DNA of 64,000 bases from Trichomonas vaginalis G3 (taxonomy: Eukaryota > Parabasalia > Trichomonadida > Trichomonadidae), in contig NC_067204.1 in assembly GCF_026262505.1 (NCBI RefSeq), positions 2,699,797 to 2,763,796 on the forward strand, written 5' to 3'. The position numbers and the translations under genes were made by a program. Positions 45,807 through 56,719 of the stretch are shown here, piece after piece. Every line of letters starts with the position of its first letter. Within the stretch, counting starts at the first letter, position 1. The notes below the pieces were generated by a model. That model ran no database searches. It saw only the letters and a list, made by a program, of their open reading frames with translations, and was not told where the DNA came from.

Positions 45807-47950
45807 TTACTTCATGCAATGTTTTATTTCTGTGCCGTCTTCAAGTATGCCCCAGTACTTACGCTTGGAGAGGACATGAACTTCGGTGAAAATTTTGTCC
45901 AATTTGAATTGACCCATCTTTTCACCGACCATTCCCATTTCAATGAGTTTGTATCCTTCTTCGTTCGTCATGAGTGCGTCGATGTTCTCATAGTAAACCT
46001 TGACTTTGGATTTGACTTCGGAGAAGAATTTGTTGTAGTTGTCAAGGACTGCCTTTGCGAACTGAGGGTAAGACCAATGTTCGACAATAGGTTTTATGTG
46101 GTTACTAAGCCACTTGACCTTGAGTAAATTCGTATTTCAAAACAAAAGGGGAGAACCTTTCAACAAAGTTGTCGACCTTCTCATAGTGTTTACTCTTCAT
46201 CTCTTGAGGTTTCTTAATGGAATATCCCCATGTCGAATTCATAAGCAATTTGAGTGTCATTGCAAGTTTGGGGTTTGAAGCTTTCCTAATATCATACAGT
46301 TGTTGTATGACTTTTCCAACTGTATAGTTCCTTCCTGGGAACTCACGTCTTCGTTTGGAATTCCAGTCGGGATATATTGGACGAACCTCATGTACGCAGC
46401 GTTAAGGTCGACATAGTATATCTTTTCATCTGAGTCGAACTTGTCGCAACCAATGGGTCCAGTTCGTGGAAATTCAAGTGAGTCTCTTATCTTCTGAGAA
46501 ACTTCGCCTGTTATCTCATAAACATCGTCGAAGCAACCTGTTTCATATAAAACCTTCTGACCTAACTCGATGCTCTCCAATACAATTTGACGTCAATTGG
46601 ATGTCTCAATGGAAGTTTGTTTATAGCATCTTGAAGTTCTTGCAACCTCATTGGAAGTTCTTCTGGTTCAGGTTGGTATCCGAACAATCCAACTCCTTTT
46701 GGAACTGTGTACTTCTTTTGTGCTAGAACTTTGTCTGGAACAACTTTTGGTCTTGCTAACAATGAAAAGTTTGTTTCGTCTTTTGGTACAAAAGTTTCTG
46801 TCAGCTTGTCATCTGGAATTGGTTCCAACAAACCTTTCTCGAAAAGAAATGTTTACAGCTCTGACAATGTTGCACTTGCCTTTTCCGAACAATGGGTTTG
46901 TAAGACTTTCGTTCAACATGAAGTGGTTGTGGACAATTACAATCTTCAACCATGGTAAGTCTTTGTCAACAACATAGTCGTCATGTGAAGAACCTTTAGC
47001 TGTAGGTATGTTGACTCGGATATTGACATTTGCCAACGGTGCAATTTTGCCAATTGACCTCTGAGAATGTACCTTGTCTTCACACATGACTCAAGATACT
47101 TCATCTTCTCATCTGTAACAAGACCAGAGTTCCTGAGACATGTAAGAATACAAGGTTCATTGACAATTGTTTCAATTGAATTGTAAATTCCATACCTTGT
47201 CAAGTCAATGTCAGACTTATTTATGAACGGGAAGTATCCAGCATGTTGTCTGACTGCTTGAGGGTTAGGTTGGTACCATTCGAACTTCACTTGCAATTCC
47301 TTCAATTGCATTCAAAATGTCTGAGTCGGAGTCAACCATTTGTTCTCTCTTTGTAGTCTTGAAAGCGTCAAGAAGTTGTGCGCTGTTGTGACATTGCCAT
47401 GTGCATAGTAAATGTGACCGTCCAAATCTGTTACGGTTAGTCTGAGATTGTATCCTTTCTTATTTCCGTCTTGTATGGCAGCAAGTACTCCCATGAAGCC
47501 TTCTTTGTTCTTTCCTTCGTCAAAGTTTACTGTAAAGGTTCGACCAGATGTAATTTGACTTCTAACTTCACGATACTTTTCATATGCATATCTTGTTCTT
47601 TCCATGGGAGCATGTTTGTCTTCACCTTTTCCTTTTTTCCTCTCAAAGGATGCAATTGTTCGTCATGTTTCCAGTAGAATCTGGCAAAGCCGTCGTGTCC
47701 TTCAACTTGAGGTTCACTAACATCGAAAGGCATGTCCATAAGACGTTCTTCTTCTAACCTCTCTAGTCTGTTTGGATAATTTGCGCGGCGCTGTTTCCAA
47801 GTCCATTTCATAGCGAAGACCAGACAATTTGTCATAGACTTTTATGGGTCTTCCCTTCCTATATTTAAACTTCTTCGAAACTTTCCAACCATATCTTTCT
47901 AACTCTGCTTTTATTCTAGCAGATTTTCTATCCATTCTATATGGGGGCAT
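45807..47950 (-). pseudogene. Protein-primed family B DNA polymerase (B copy), broken
   Basis: Counterpart of 8801-10942. The motif A and N-terminal regions are still recognisable, but this is the most decayed gene of B and looks broken in six or more places. Part of it differs from A by more than scattered changes. Confidence 0.85.
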
Positions 47951-47981
47951 TTTTATAAAAATAAAAAAATATTTTTTTTCT

Positions 47982-48565
47982 TTACTTTACATAACCGCCT
48001 GCTGCCATAAGTCTTTGACGCCAACCCATACCAGCTAATGAAGGTTGACTTGGTTTAGTTTGGAAACTAACTTTGGTTTTGGTTTATCTTCAGTTTTTGG
48101 CTTCCCTTCTTCTATCGGTTTTTCGTCACTTTTCGGTTCCTCTGACTTTACCTCACTTGCAGGTATGGTTGTGTCGTCAACATCTTCATAAATATCATAT
48201 GCCATTTGTTTTTGTTTTCCTTTCAACTTTTTGTGTTTGTTGTAAAGTTTAGAATATTTCGACTCTAAGTCAATGAGATGTTCTATAATGAACTGTTGGT
48301 CAGTGAAGTAAACTTTTCCATCTGTTGTCTCGAAAGCTCCTTCAGACTTCAATATTTTATTTGTGAGAGTCTGTTTCTTTTTTGAGATACTAGCCGTTCC
48401 ATTTCTATGAAAAGTGACTTTATAGTTAGGGTTTGTATTTCCAGACCTGGCACTTTCTATTATTGAATTTTTCTCTTCATCTGTAAGTTCTTTGACAGGT
48501 TTTGACAATGGTTCTGAACTTTTTGTTTGTGGTGTCAAATCTACCGTTTCAACTTCTTCGGTCAT
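47982..48565 (-). pseudogene. Charged 194-residue protein gene (B copy), broken
   Basis: Counterpart of 8185-8769. It matches A over most of its length, with 'DVDDTTIPAS' in place of 'DTNDTTIPAS', and looks broken once. The duplicated TTTTTACTGAGATGAAATG leader is retained. Confidence 0.6.
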
Positions 48566-48584
48566 TTCATCTCAGTAAAAAATT

Positions 48585-48740
48585 TTAGTTTGGTTTGTTT
48601 TCAACTGGTTGTTTAGGTTTTTTAAGTCGGTCTAAAACTTCCTGAGGTATAGGAAGAACTTGACAAACACGTGGTTGTGTAACTGCTGGAAGTCGACAAA
48701 TCCATCTTGAACCCATTTGTCTCAATGCTGTATTGTTCAT
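48585..48740 (-). CDS. 51-residue small protein (B copy)
   Basis: Same frame as 8011-8166, unchanged by eye, with the same leader. Preservation of such a short frame in both copies supports it as a gene, although the copies are young. Confidence 0.55.
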   Translation of the reverse strand: MNNTALRQMGSRWICRLPAVTQPRVCQVLPIPQEVLDRLKKPKQPVENKPN

Positions 48741-48758
48741 TTCATCTCAGTAAAAAAT

Positions 48759-49160
48759 TTACATTCCCCACGTTTGAGGCGGTTGCGGTTGGTTATTGTT
48801 TACCCACTGTTGTGCATGGTTATATCCTCTGTTAAAGAATCTTTCACCTTGGTCCATATAGTGCCCTGCTTGGTTATAGTAGTCATTTGCTTTGTTATAG
48901 TAGTTTCCTGCTTGTCTTCCTACATTGTCCATCCATCCTTGAACTTTTCCTCTTGTTTCAGGATTTGGAATAAGATTTGCTGCATCTCGTGCTACCTCCC
49001 AACCTTTCTGTACAGTTTGTATAATAGGTTGTGCTTTCTCTTTAAGTATACCTAATGTACTCAAAATCTTCCTTCCAATTCCAAATGCACCTCTGGCTAT
49101 TGTTCCCACTGCGGGCAAAAATCTGGATGCAACTCCTGCTAATGCGCCAAATAAACCCAT
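48759..49160 (-). CDS. Amphipathic 133-residue protein
   Basis: This copy is whole. After MGLFGALAGVASRFLPAVG and 'RGAFGIGRKILSTLGILK' comes a helix 'QTVQKGWEVARDAANLIPNP', then a Tyr/Asn/Gln-rich tail with 'NYYNKANDYYNQAGHYMDQG' and a Pro/Gln end. A glycine-rich hydrophobic start would insert in membranes. The Tyr/Asn-rich tail has the look of a sticky, assembly-prone segment. It is divergent from the integrase across 17 bp. Confidence 0.65.
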   Translation of the reverse strand: MGLFGALAGVASRFLPAVGTIARGAFGIGRKILSTLGILKEKAQPIIQTVQKGWEVARDAANLIPNPETRGKVQGWMDNVGRQAGNYYNKANDYYNQAGHYMDQGERFFNRGYNHAQQWVNNNQPQPPQTWGM

Positions 49161-49177
49161 TTCTTATAGGGTAAAAA

Positions 49178-50134
49178 ATGACGAATCCAAACAAGGACCC
49201 CTATGTTTCTAAAGCACAAAGAAAGCACTCATGATAAAAATCTTTAGTTCAACACCAAATGCTTGGTTTATGGATATCTTGGAAAACATTCCGAGGTATA
49301 GAGAAGATGGACCACCATACTGGCTAATATTTGTCGGTCAAAACACAAGATACTGTGAAGCCATACCATTACAGTCCAAAAATATTTTAGATGTGAAAAC
49401 TGCTTTGACAATATTCGTTGACAAATACCATCCAACAAAACTGACATCTGACTGTGAAAGTTCTTTCAAATCAGACGATATTAAAAACTATCTGCGTTCA
49501 AAAAATGTAAACCAATATTTCATTGTCGACCAAAACCATTCTGCTCTTGGTGTCATTGACAGTTGTATAAAAATCTTAAGAGACTTAAACAACCACAAGG
49601 TGGTGAGGTAGATGAAATGTCATATGACGACAAATATAGACACTTCTCCATGGCAAAGATGAGACAAGTTTTAAATATTTACAATAGCCGTAAACAAAAA
49701 GGTTTGGGAAACCACTCCCCCGAAGAAATGAAAAACAACCCTGACTTAGAGAAAGACTATATATTTAATAGTTTAGTCAAAAGAGACAAACAAGAAAGAA
49801 TGCCAGGCTTCAAACTTAAGAAAGGTGACAAAGTAAAAATAGAAATACCTAAACGCGACCCATATGAAAATACTATTGACTATGACAACAATGGGAACTC
49901 GACAGGTACTCGCATTCGTGTTCGTAAAAATAGAAGAAAGTATACAAGAGAATATTATGAAGTTTTAGGCAAACATGGCAAAATGTACAGACTGCAAGCA
50001 GAAGATAAAACTACTATTGTCAGACCTCGTTTCAAACTTGTCAAGTTCAAGGTGGTATACTTTCAAAGACAGTTCCTAACAAATATAAGACAACTCCTGA
50101 CGAATATGCTAAAGAAGTTGAAAATGACGACTAA
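49178..50134 (+). pseudogene. Integrase gene (B copy), broken
   Basis: Counterpart of 6616-7574. The catalytic core and the SH3-like tail region are present, and the copy looks broken about three times. Its end overlaps the end of the fibre gene as in A. Neither element in the window therefore carries a readable integrase, so movement would need one supplied from elsewhere. Confidence 0.8.
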
Positions 50135-51512
50135 GCAATTCTATACCATGCAAAACTGTCATGTAAGGTGGCATGTATTTTTTACCTAGTCCTGTAGATG
50201 TTGTTGTAAAAGTATGTTGGTGGTTTCCTCCTGGTTCAGTTTGTCGAAAAGTCTTTTTTGCTGAATGGTTATAATCTGGAGATAAAACGTCATAGCCAGC
50301 TTCATACTCTGAGTTGTATAATGGGTGGTCTCTTAATGAGTGGCTATGGTCGCCAGAAAAGTTTGTTGTACCAGAATGACTATGTGGTGGCAAGTTGTCG
50401 ACAGATATCGTTTTACTTCCACCTGTTTTCTTTGGAGTGTGTGCACAATACAAAAAACTTTCGAGTATTTGAGTCCAAGTTCCAAAACCAAGTACTACTT
50501 CTGGTCTGGTAGAGTTCATTGACGTATAAATAGAACCAACTGGGTAAATGGTTTGAAGTATTTCTGTCTTTAATGTTTGAAGCTCTGTTTTGTCTGCTTT
50601 CTTGTCATATAAATCTTGAGCAGTGAATTTAACTTTGTTTTCATCCTCCATGACATAAACATCTTACATCTAATGTTTCTCATCGTCGTTATGTCGTCAT
50701 CCGATGTTAAACCTTGTGGAAAGTTAGGAGGTTTCCAATAATACATCCCCACCAGTTTCTTCAACCGTTCCTTCAATATTTTCTATAGCAACAGTTGTAA
50801 AACTTGTATGTGTATGGTTCTTGTCAGCTTTGTCATCTAACTTTTTTGTAAGTTTGCAATATTTGCAATGGTATGTGTATGTCCAACGTCACTTTTCCTG
50901 TTTAAGGTTTCTTGTAAGTTTGTAATATTTGCAATGGTATGTGTATGGTTCTTGTCGCTTTAAGGTCTAAACATCCTGAAACCCACCCTGTATCGGCTTT
51001 ACCTTTAAAATCTTTGTTGTCCGTTCATGGTACCATTCAACCCTTTCTTTAATTTTTTCATCTTTTTCATCCACATATTCCTTATCTGCCTTCTTCACTA
51101 ACCCACTAGCCAGATATGCTAACTCATCGTCAACATATGTTTTATCTGCTTTCTTTTCAACATCCTCTTTCGTTGCATAAGCTTTGTTAGCTCTTTCTTC
51201 TTCTTCTTTTGCTATTGCATCGTCTACATACTCTTTGTCAGCTTTGTTGTCAACATCTGCTTTCAAAAGAAGTTCATCTATAGGTTTCTCGTTTAAAGTT
51301 CGTTTTGTTGGATTTATAAAACAGTATGGTTCTTATTGTCTTGAAACAGAAACTCATCTGTCATTGGGTTTAATGTCAGTTTAGGTTTCCTTCTTTCAAT
51401 GACTCAGATATCTAGAATAGTTTGAAAAGTTTGTTGTGTTCTTATTTAGAGCTTGTATAATGAGTTGTCGGTTGTGTTGTATTTCTCTCATAGACGCTGT
51501 TTCATTTGACAT
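50131..51512 (-). pseudogene. Tail-fibre gene (B copy), broken, with a different shaft
   Basis: The first 90 codons and the collar-like tip match A closely, but the shaft between is replaced by related, distinct sequence: 'KADVDNKADKEYVDDAIAKE', 'EEERANKAYATKEDVEKKAD' and extra HTHTIANI-type units. This is exchange of a repeat module rather than drift. The copy looks broken four or more times. Confidence 0.8.
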
Positions 51513-51530
51513 TTTTATTCTAGATAAAAT

Positions 51531-52373
51531 ATGCTTCCAATAGAAAAAGAAAATTCAAGAGTTGCTACAACTAAACCATTAGATGAACTTTTTACTAATG
51601 TCGGTCAAAAGTTTGAGACAGAGACCGTAAAGCATGAAGGCTATCGTTTTGACTACCCATTAAGATGGTAAGAGACCCATCTGTCACAAAAGCTATGGCT
51701 TTCGTAGAATGAAGTTTGTCTGTAGAAGATAAAAGTTTTCCATTTATTGTAAGGTTTCATATAGATTATATATCTGAAGGGAAACGAAAAATGTGGGAAG
51801 AATTGAGCTAATACAAGTTGACCTTTCATCTTCTCTACAGACTGCGTTAAAAAATATAGAAGATAAAATAAATTCATGTTATGCAAAATATGCTGATGAA
51901 TATGCAAATACCGAGAGCACACTTTATGTGAGAATTGTATATGACAAACAAAATTCACAAGTGTCATTTCAAATCTACGAAGACAATCCAAAGAAAGACG
52001 AACAAATATATACAGAATTTCACTGCAATGTCATGGTATTATTTGCAAAGAATGTTAAATCAGAAAGTCGAACTTCCTTTAGCAAAATTTACAGTCGATA
52101 TGCAAGAGATAACCATATTTATTTAAAGATGTTTTCGACCCAGCTGCTATTATTGTTCATGCTTCATTTTCTGGCGCCCAAAACTCTTTCTTATGCTTGG
52201 CAAATGACTTTTACGAAAAACCTACAAAGTTATATGAGCCGCCGAGTGGAAGTATTTCAGACTTTCAAGTATGGTTTACTACAGATGGAAGAAAAAGAAT
52301 AATTCCATTATACCATGCGTTTTACTTAGAACTTAGTTTCATATACAACTACTATCGAACGGTAAAAATATAA
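51531..52373 (+). pseudogene. 282-residue protein gene (B copy), broken, with a different middle
   Basis: Both ends match 4511-5359 almost exactly, while the central part (about 51690-52120) is a distant homologue, with sequence such as 'YADEYANTESTLYVRIVYDK' where A has 'YAKQYNIDEGEYHLDIVYDR'. The boundary between near-identity and divergence is sharp. The copy looks broken three or more times. Confidence 0.7.
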
Positions 52374-52377
52374 TTTT

Positions 52378-52620
52378 TTAATACGGTTGAGGTGTTGGAT
52401 TTGGTTGCCAACTAGACTGTGGTGCAGGTTCAGGCTGTTGTATAACAGGAGCTTGTTCTTCTGGTTCAGGGTCTTTAGGTATAATACCAACGAACTGACC
52501 TACTCTTTTACCAATATTTTTGACTCCGTTCCAAATTCCTCTTCCGACAGATTTTATTCCATTCCATATACCTCTTCCAACATTTCGAAAGAAGTTTCCT
52601 ATCTTACTGAAGAAACCCAT
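52378..52620 (-). CDS. Small amphipathic protein (B copy)
   Basis: Same as 4264-4506 with 'NGIKSVGRG' for 'NGIKTVGRG'. The frame is intact and its stop is 4 bp from the neighbouring convergent gene, so the junction is kept even though the neighbour's middle has been exchanged. Confidence 0.6.
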   Translation of the reverse strand: MGFFSKIGNFFRNVGRGIWNGIKSVGRGIWNGVKNIGKRVGQFVGIIPKDPEPEEQAPVIQQPEPAPQSSWQPNPTPQPY

Positions 52621-52638
52621 TTTACTATATGTAAAAAT

Positions 52639-53001
52639 CTAATGTCCGCCTAGTCTCTTACGTTTCCTGTTGAGTTCCATAGCATTCTTTAACTGGAGCT
52701 CATACATTCTGTTTCTCCTCTGGTAGAAAACATATTCTGGGTCAACTCCTGTGTTCGCGTCATCTGCATAGAGTTGTTTATATCCCACTTCAGGGTTTGT
52801 ATAAAACTCTTTCCATCTCATATTTGCATACCATGGTGGCAAACCTAACGCAGCGTCATTTGACATGGCAGTTTGCATTTGTACATCTGTTGGCACTTGA
52901 CCATAGTTTGCCATTGCAGTTTGTATTCTAACTTCATTTGGAATATTCTCTGGGTTTGGTTGTCCAGGTTGCTGTGCATTCGCTAAGTTCTGTGCGTCCA
53001 T
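52639..53001 (-). CDS. 120-residue protein (B copy)
   Basis: Unchanged by eye from 3883-4245, including the two QTAM-type repeats and the leader with TCTAATATTAAATG. Confidence 0.7.
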   Translation of the reverse strand: MDAQNLANAQQPGQPNPENIPNEVRIQTAMANYGQVPTDVQMQTAMSNDAALGLPPWYANMRWKEFYTNPEVGYKQLYADDANTGVDPEYVFYQRRNRMYELQLKNAMELNRKRKRLGGH

Positions 53002-53024
53002 TTAATATTAGATAAAAATATCTC

Positions 53025-53156
53025 TTACGAGTACATATGCTGAACATTTGCAGGCAGTGGTTCATCTTCATATTCTCTATATCTTTCTGCCACGTCAAAT
53101 AAGTAAATGACACAATGGAAAAAACCTAAAACTAACAATCCGATTTCAAACCACAT
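53025..53156 (-). CDS. 43-residue membrane peptide (B copy)
   Basis: Unchanged from 3728-3859, with the same membrane helix. It stays open although the overlapping methyltransferase gene does not read through. Confidence 0.5.
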   Translation of the reverse strand: MWFEIGLLVLGFFHCVIYLFDVAERYREYEDEPLPANVQHMYS

Positions 53157-53944
53157 TTACTTACCAATAAAATTTCTTTGTTATGACACTTTCTCCAGTT
53201 TATAGGACCTCTCTCATATTCTATCTTATCGTATCTAAACTCATAGTCATGTATGTCCTCTAACCATCTCATGACACTTTCCAAACCACTTTTATCGGAT
53301 GTAAAGTAAAAGCATGGATGGTTATGTAAAACGTCTAAAGTTTCTAAAGAGTCTCTCAAAGTCCAGTCTACTTGGTATTGAAAATCCCATGTGTTATAGA
53401 ACGGCGGGTCCACTATAAAGAAAACATTTTCCTTGTCTTTATATTTTTCATACAATCTGTCCAATGACATCTCACAAACTCTATACCCTCAATATATTTT
53501 TCTATGTCCTCTTTGAAAACATTTGTATAGTTAAGATATAAAACTTTTGACATAAGTGTTTCAATGTCATGAACTCTTATAGCACCACTATATAATAGTC
53601 TAGCAGATATACTATCCCAGTCTATATATTCTCTCTCTCACAATATTTTTCTTATCTAATGGTATACGTTCCATCTTACCTATAGGTATCTTTTCTTTTA
53701 ACTCTTTCAATATATTGTTTGTGTCTGGAATATGTTTGAGACGGTCCATATAGTTGTCGAAGTCATTGCATATAATCTTTGAGTCTGGGAATATTGTATG
53801 ACATAAATGGGATATATAGAAACTTCCACCGAACAAATCTACAAATGTTAGACCATTCGGTAGTTTCTTAAGTTCTCTCAATATAATATCTTTACATTTA
53901 CTCTTATTTCCAAAGAAGGGTAACGGTGGTTTTGTAAAATTCAT
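53132..53944 (-). pseudogene. DNA adenine methyltransferase gene (B copy), broken
   Basis: Counterpart of 2925-3752. Both the FVDLFGG and VDPPFYN regions are recognisable, and the gene looks broken about twice. It remains the outermost gene at its end. Confidence 0.85.
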
Positions 53945-54029
53945 TTATATATAATAATAAAAATGTTTTTTCCTGAAAAGTGACAGAAAAGTGACAAAAC
54001 ATGTACGAAGAAGTCTTGAAAATTCAAGA

Positions 54030-54074
54030 GGGTAGAAAAGAGGTTAGAAAAAGGTTATATCTAACCTTCTACCC
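54030..54074. terminator. GGGTAGAA hairpin repeat near the B end
   Basis: Counterpart of 2794-2840, between the methyltransferase gene and the terminal repeat. It is flanked by two copies of TACGAAGAAGTCTTGA, as in A, making a small direct-repeat frame around the hairpin. Confidence 0.5.
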
Positions 54075-54179
54075 TAAACATTATTTTTGTCTGATTTTAC
54101 GAAGAAGTCTTGACAAAACATGAAAACATATATAATTTGTGAAAAGCTCCTGGAAGACCCGTATATAAGAACTTCATTT

Positions 54180-54231
54180 ATACTAAACATCTTCAGGGCT
54201 AGAAGGCACGAAGTGCCTGGAAGCCCCACTA

Positions 54232-54267
<36 letters not shown>
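54180..54267 (-). repeat. Terminal inverted repeat of B, methyltransferase end
   Basis: The complement of poly(A)-GGTAGTGGGGCTTCC, with the GGCAC-TTC-GTGCC inner stem as at the matching end of A. About 34 T residues precede the TCTATA duplication. Confidence 0.9.
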
Positions 54268-54268
<1 letters not shown>

Positions 54269-54273
54269 CTATA

Positions 54274-55087
54274 TATAGATGTTACAAAAAAAGTCACAAA
54301 ACCCGCACTCATATACTACTTTTTTGGCCAACATATCTAAACTAAGGATAATGGTTTGAATATATAAACAATAATACTTTGTCCAGGGAATTAAATTTGT
54401 GCTATCCAATTGTCAATTCTTTGAATTTTTTTTAAATGCAAGATATCCCGGCATTAGCCTCAATAAATATATATATTATGCATCATAATATTAGTTTGTA
54501 ATGGCATTAAAGCGAAATTCCTAATTTCTTCTCAATTAAATTCCTTGAAAAACATTGGAATTAATGATTGGAAATAGGTCAAAAAAATTCCTAATATAAA
54601 ACTTATACTTAAGATAAAATTAAAATTCGAAAATATCTATTTTTCAAAACACGCATCCAAAAGCGAAAAAATTCGAAAAAATCATGTTCTTATAAAACTC
54701 ACTGATTTTGCAATTTTTATGAGATTTGAAGTGATAGAATATATTACCATCTTATTGAAACATATGCTTCATTGTTGTATTCACATAATATTAATCAGAA
54801 CACTAGGAAAAGTGGATTTTCGAAAAATGACGATAACGATTATTTGCAAATCGCCTCTCAATTTTGAGAGACTTTCAATTTTTACAGTGGACCCTTAACA
54901 ATTATAATTTTTTTTCGAACAACGATAAAGTTGAAATGAGACAAATGCATATTATCATTAAGACTGTAAATAATACTGATTGATGAATTATTGGTGCATT
55001 CATCCTTCAGGAAATTTATTAAAAATTTTTCGAATGAAAAACAAAAAGAGATTTTTATAACGTATAAAACAACTTTACAAAAATATA
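54274..55087. other. Host intergenic DNA, no gene seen
   Basis: AT-rich sequence without a convincing frame. It contains one clean palindrome, CTCTCAATTTTGAGAG (about 54863-54878). A string close to TTGGTGCATTCATCCTTCAG near 54990 is echoed as GGTGCATTTATCCTTCTG near 59600, suggesting a dispersed host motif. No element ends were found. Confidence 0.5.
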
Positions 55088-56719
55088 CTAAATTGTACCT
55101 GCCATGTTCTTCTTATCCTGAATTTTTGGTACAGAATATTTCTTAATCTTTAATTGTGGAAGGGCAAGAGGAACGAATTGAGGCTTGCTAGATATCCTTA
55201 CCTTATCTTCAACACCTCTTGGATGTATTTTTGATGGTGGCATTGGAGGCAAATCAACTGAAGTTGGATTAGCAATAACAGTTGGAGGGAGGACAATGGA
55301 AGGATCTCTCTTATACGTTCTTGCACAAAAGTTCGCGAATTTCTTCTCTGCTTCGATAGTTCTGTTAACGTTTTCTAACGCCTTCTTTTTACGACCAATC
55401 TTAAAGTTTTCTTTTTCAACAAGTAACTTACGTTTGATATCTTGTTGAGAAAGCAACTTTTGAACATCTTTTTCTTGATTTTGGATCAGTTCTGCCCTCA
55501 TATCTTCGTAATGCTTTTGTAACTTGGAAAATTGTTCTTGGACCATTCGCTTATCATTCTGCATATTCATCTTCTTTTGTTGCTCTGCTTCAACGAATCT
55601 ACCTGTCATAGCAAGTTGTCTTTCAACCATAATTTCGTTCAATTGTCCTTTTGAACGCTTTGTATACTCTGTATAATTATTTGGATCGCTCCAATAAGAT
55701 TCAAAGTCTTCAAATTCCTTCACCTGCCTTTCATGCAGAGCATTCTTTTCATTTTCTTGAGATTCATCGAATTCTTTCCATTTTTGTTTCCATTTCTCTT
55801 TCTTATCATTAAGAGCTGCTTCTGCCTCTTTGCGACGTTTATCCAAATTGTCCTTGATTAAATTGAATAATTCAGTTCGATCGTCCGATCTGTACTTGAG
55901 ACGGAGTTTAGCGATTGCATCGTCGATCTTATTGCACTGTAAATAATCGTTTTCATCTAAAGCCTTAATCCTTCTGCCAATAAGTTCATCAATTAATTCG
56001 GCAATTTGAGAAGGTTCGTTAATATTTGCATCCTTACCCCTAAGAATGTTATCTGCTATTAAAGGTAATTTATCCGATGCTATAGGCGTACTCTTCGAGC
56101 GGGTTGTTTTTCTGAATGATGTTCTAGGTCTACTAGTTTGAGACTGTCTGAGCATGGAAATAAACGTATTTTTATCTACAACACCAGTATTTCCTTTCTT
56201 ATTGTTCTTTTTAGTTGTCTTATGCGGTTCATTTCCTTGTGGCTGAGTATTTTCTCGGCCGCTTTCATTTGTTGCGGTCTGTTCATCTTGTATTTCAACT
56301 GGTTTTTCGTTATCATCAAGAATAATTGGCTTAACTTTGGATTCGATAACTTCTGACGTTTTTTCTACTTCGACTTCATTATTTTCTTCGTTTGTATGAA
56401 TATTGACTGCTGTAGTTTGATTGTTTGGATCTTCTTGAGCATTGTTGTCTTGATTTGCATCGTTATTTTCAACTTGCTGATGTTCGTTAATTTCGTTTTT
56501 TTCTTCTTGTTCCTTTTTTTGTGAAGCAGCGTATTCTTCTGGCATAGGCCATTCTCCATTTGATTTTTCTTCTTCGTTTTTAGTTAATGCATCTTTTATT
56601 ATATTTTTCACAGACTCTTTTGGCGGTTCAGCAAGCTGCTGAGCTGGCTGGCTTGCAGGGTTAGCCGGTGGTGTATCTTCAACTGGATCATCTCCTGGTT
56701 CCCTCCACTCCATGAACAT
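55088..56719 (-). CDS. Host coiled-coil protein, 543 residues
   Basis: The protein starts MFMEWREPGDDPVEDTPPAN. An acidic, low-complexity N-terminal third (residues 1-165) leads to a basic patch 'RPRTSFRKTTRSKSTPIA', then a conserved-looking 'AELIDELIGRRIKALDENDY' helix pair. A long coiled coil follows (about residues 280-460, e.g. 'EQFSKLQKHYEDMRAELIQN'), and the Pro-rich end carries 'SVDLPPMPPSKIHPRGVEDK'. Similar proteins of this build are common in trichomonads, probably cytoskeletal, but none has a known role that I can name. The frame is intact, codon use is host-like, and the gene shows no relation to the Polintons. ATG at residue 3 is an alternative start. Confidence 0.75.
   Translation of the reverse strand: MFMEWREPGDDPVEDTPPANPASQPAQQLAEPPKESVKNIIKDALTKNEEEKSNGEWPMPEEYAASQKKEQEEKNEINEHQQVENNDANQDNNAQEDPNNQTTAVNIHTNEENNEVEVEKTSEVIESKVKPIILDDNEKPVEIQDEQTATNESGRENTQPQGNEPHKTTKKNNKKGNTGVVDKNTFISMLRQSQTSRPRTSFRKTTRSKSTPIASDKLPLIADNILRGKDANINEPSQIAELIDELIGRRIKALDENDYLQCNKIDDAIAKLRLKYRSDDRTELFNLIKDNLDKRRKEAEAALNDKKEKWKQKWKEFDESQENEKNALHERQVKEFEDFESYWSDPNNYTEYTKRSKGQLNEIMVERQLAMTGRFVEAEQQKKMNMQNDKRMVQEQFSKLQKHYEDMRAELIQNQEKDVQKLLSQQDIKRKLLVEKENFKIGRKKKALENVNRTIEAEKKFANFCARTYKRDPSIVLPPTVIANPTSVDLPPMPPSKIHPRGVEDKVRISSKPQFVPLALPQLKIKKYSVPKIQDKKNMAGTI

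Larger units (their letters stand above)
29321..54267 (-). mobile_element. Polinton/Maverick B, near full length, inverted copy
   Basis: B has the same gene order as A read in the opposite direction, the same kind of ends (poly(A)-GGTAGTGG on the left, its complement on the right), and its own 6-bp duplication TCTATA. The different duplication shows that A and B arrived by separate insertions and not by a local inverted duplication. By eye the two copies match almost base for base over most of their length, so both are recent. B appears broken in about fifteen or more places. Confidence 0.93.

Noticed and set aside
2598-54267. A and B as one inverted segmental duplication
   Set aside because: The two copies have different 6-bp target duplications at their own ends, which indicates two separate insertions.
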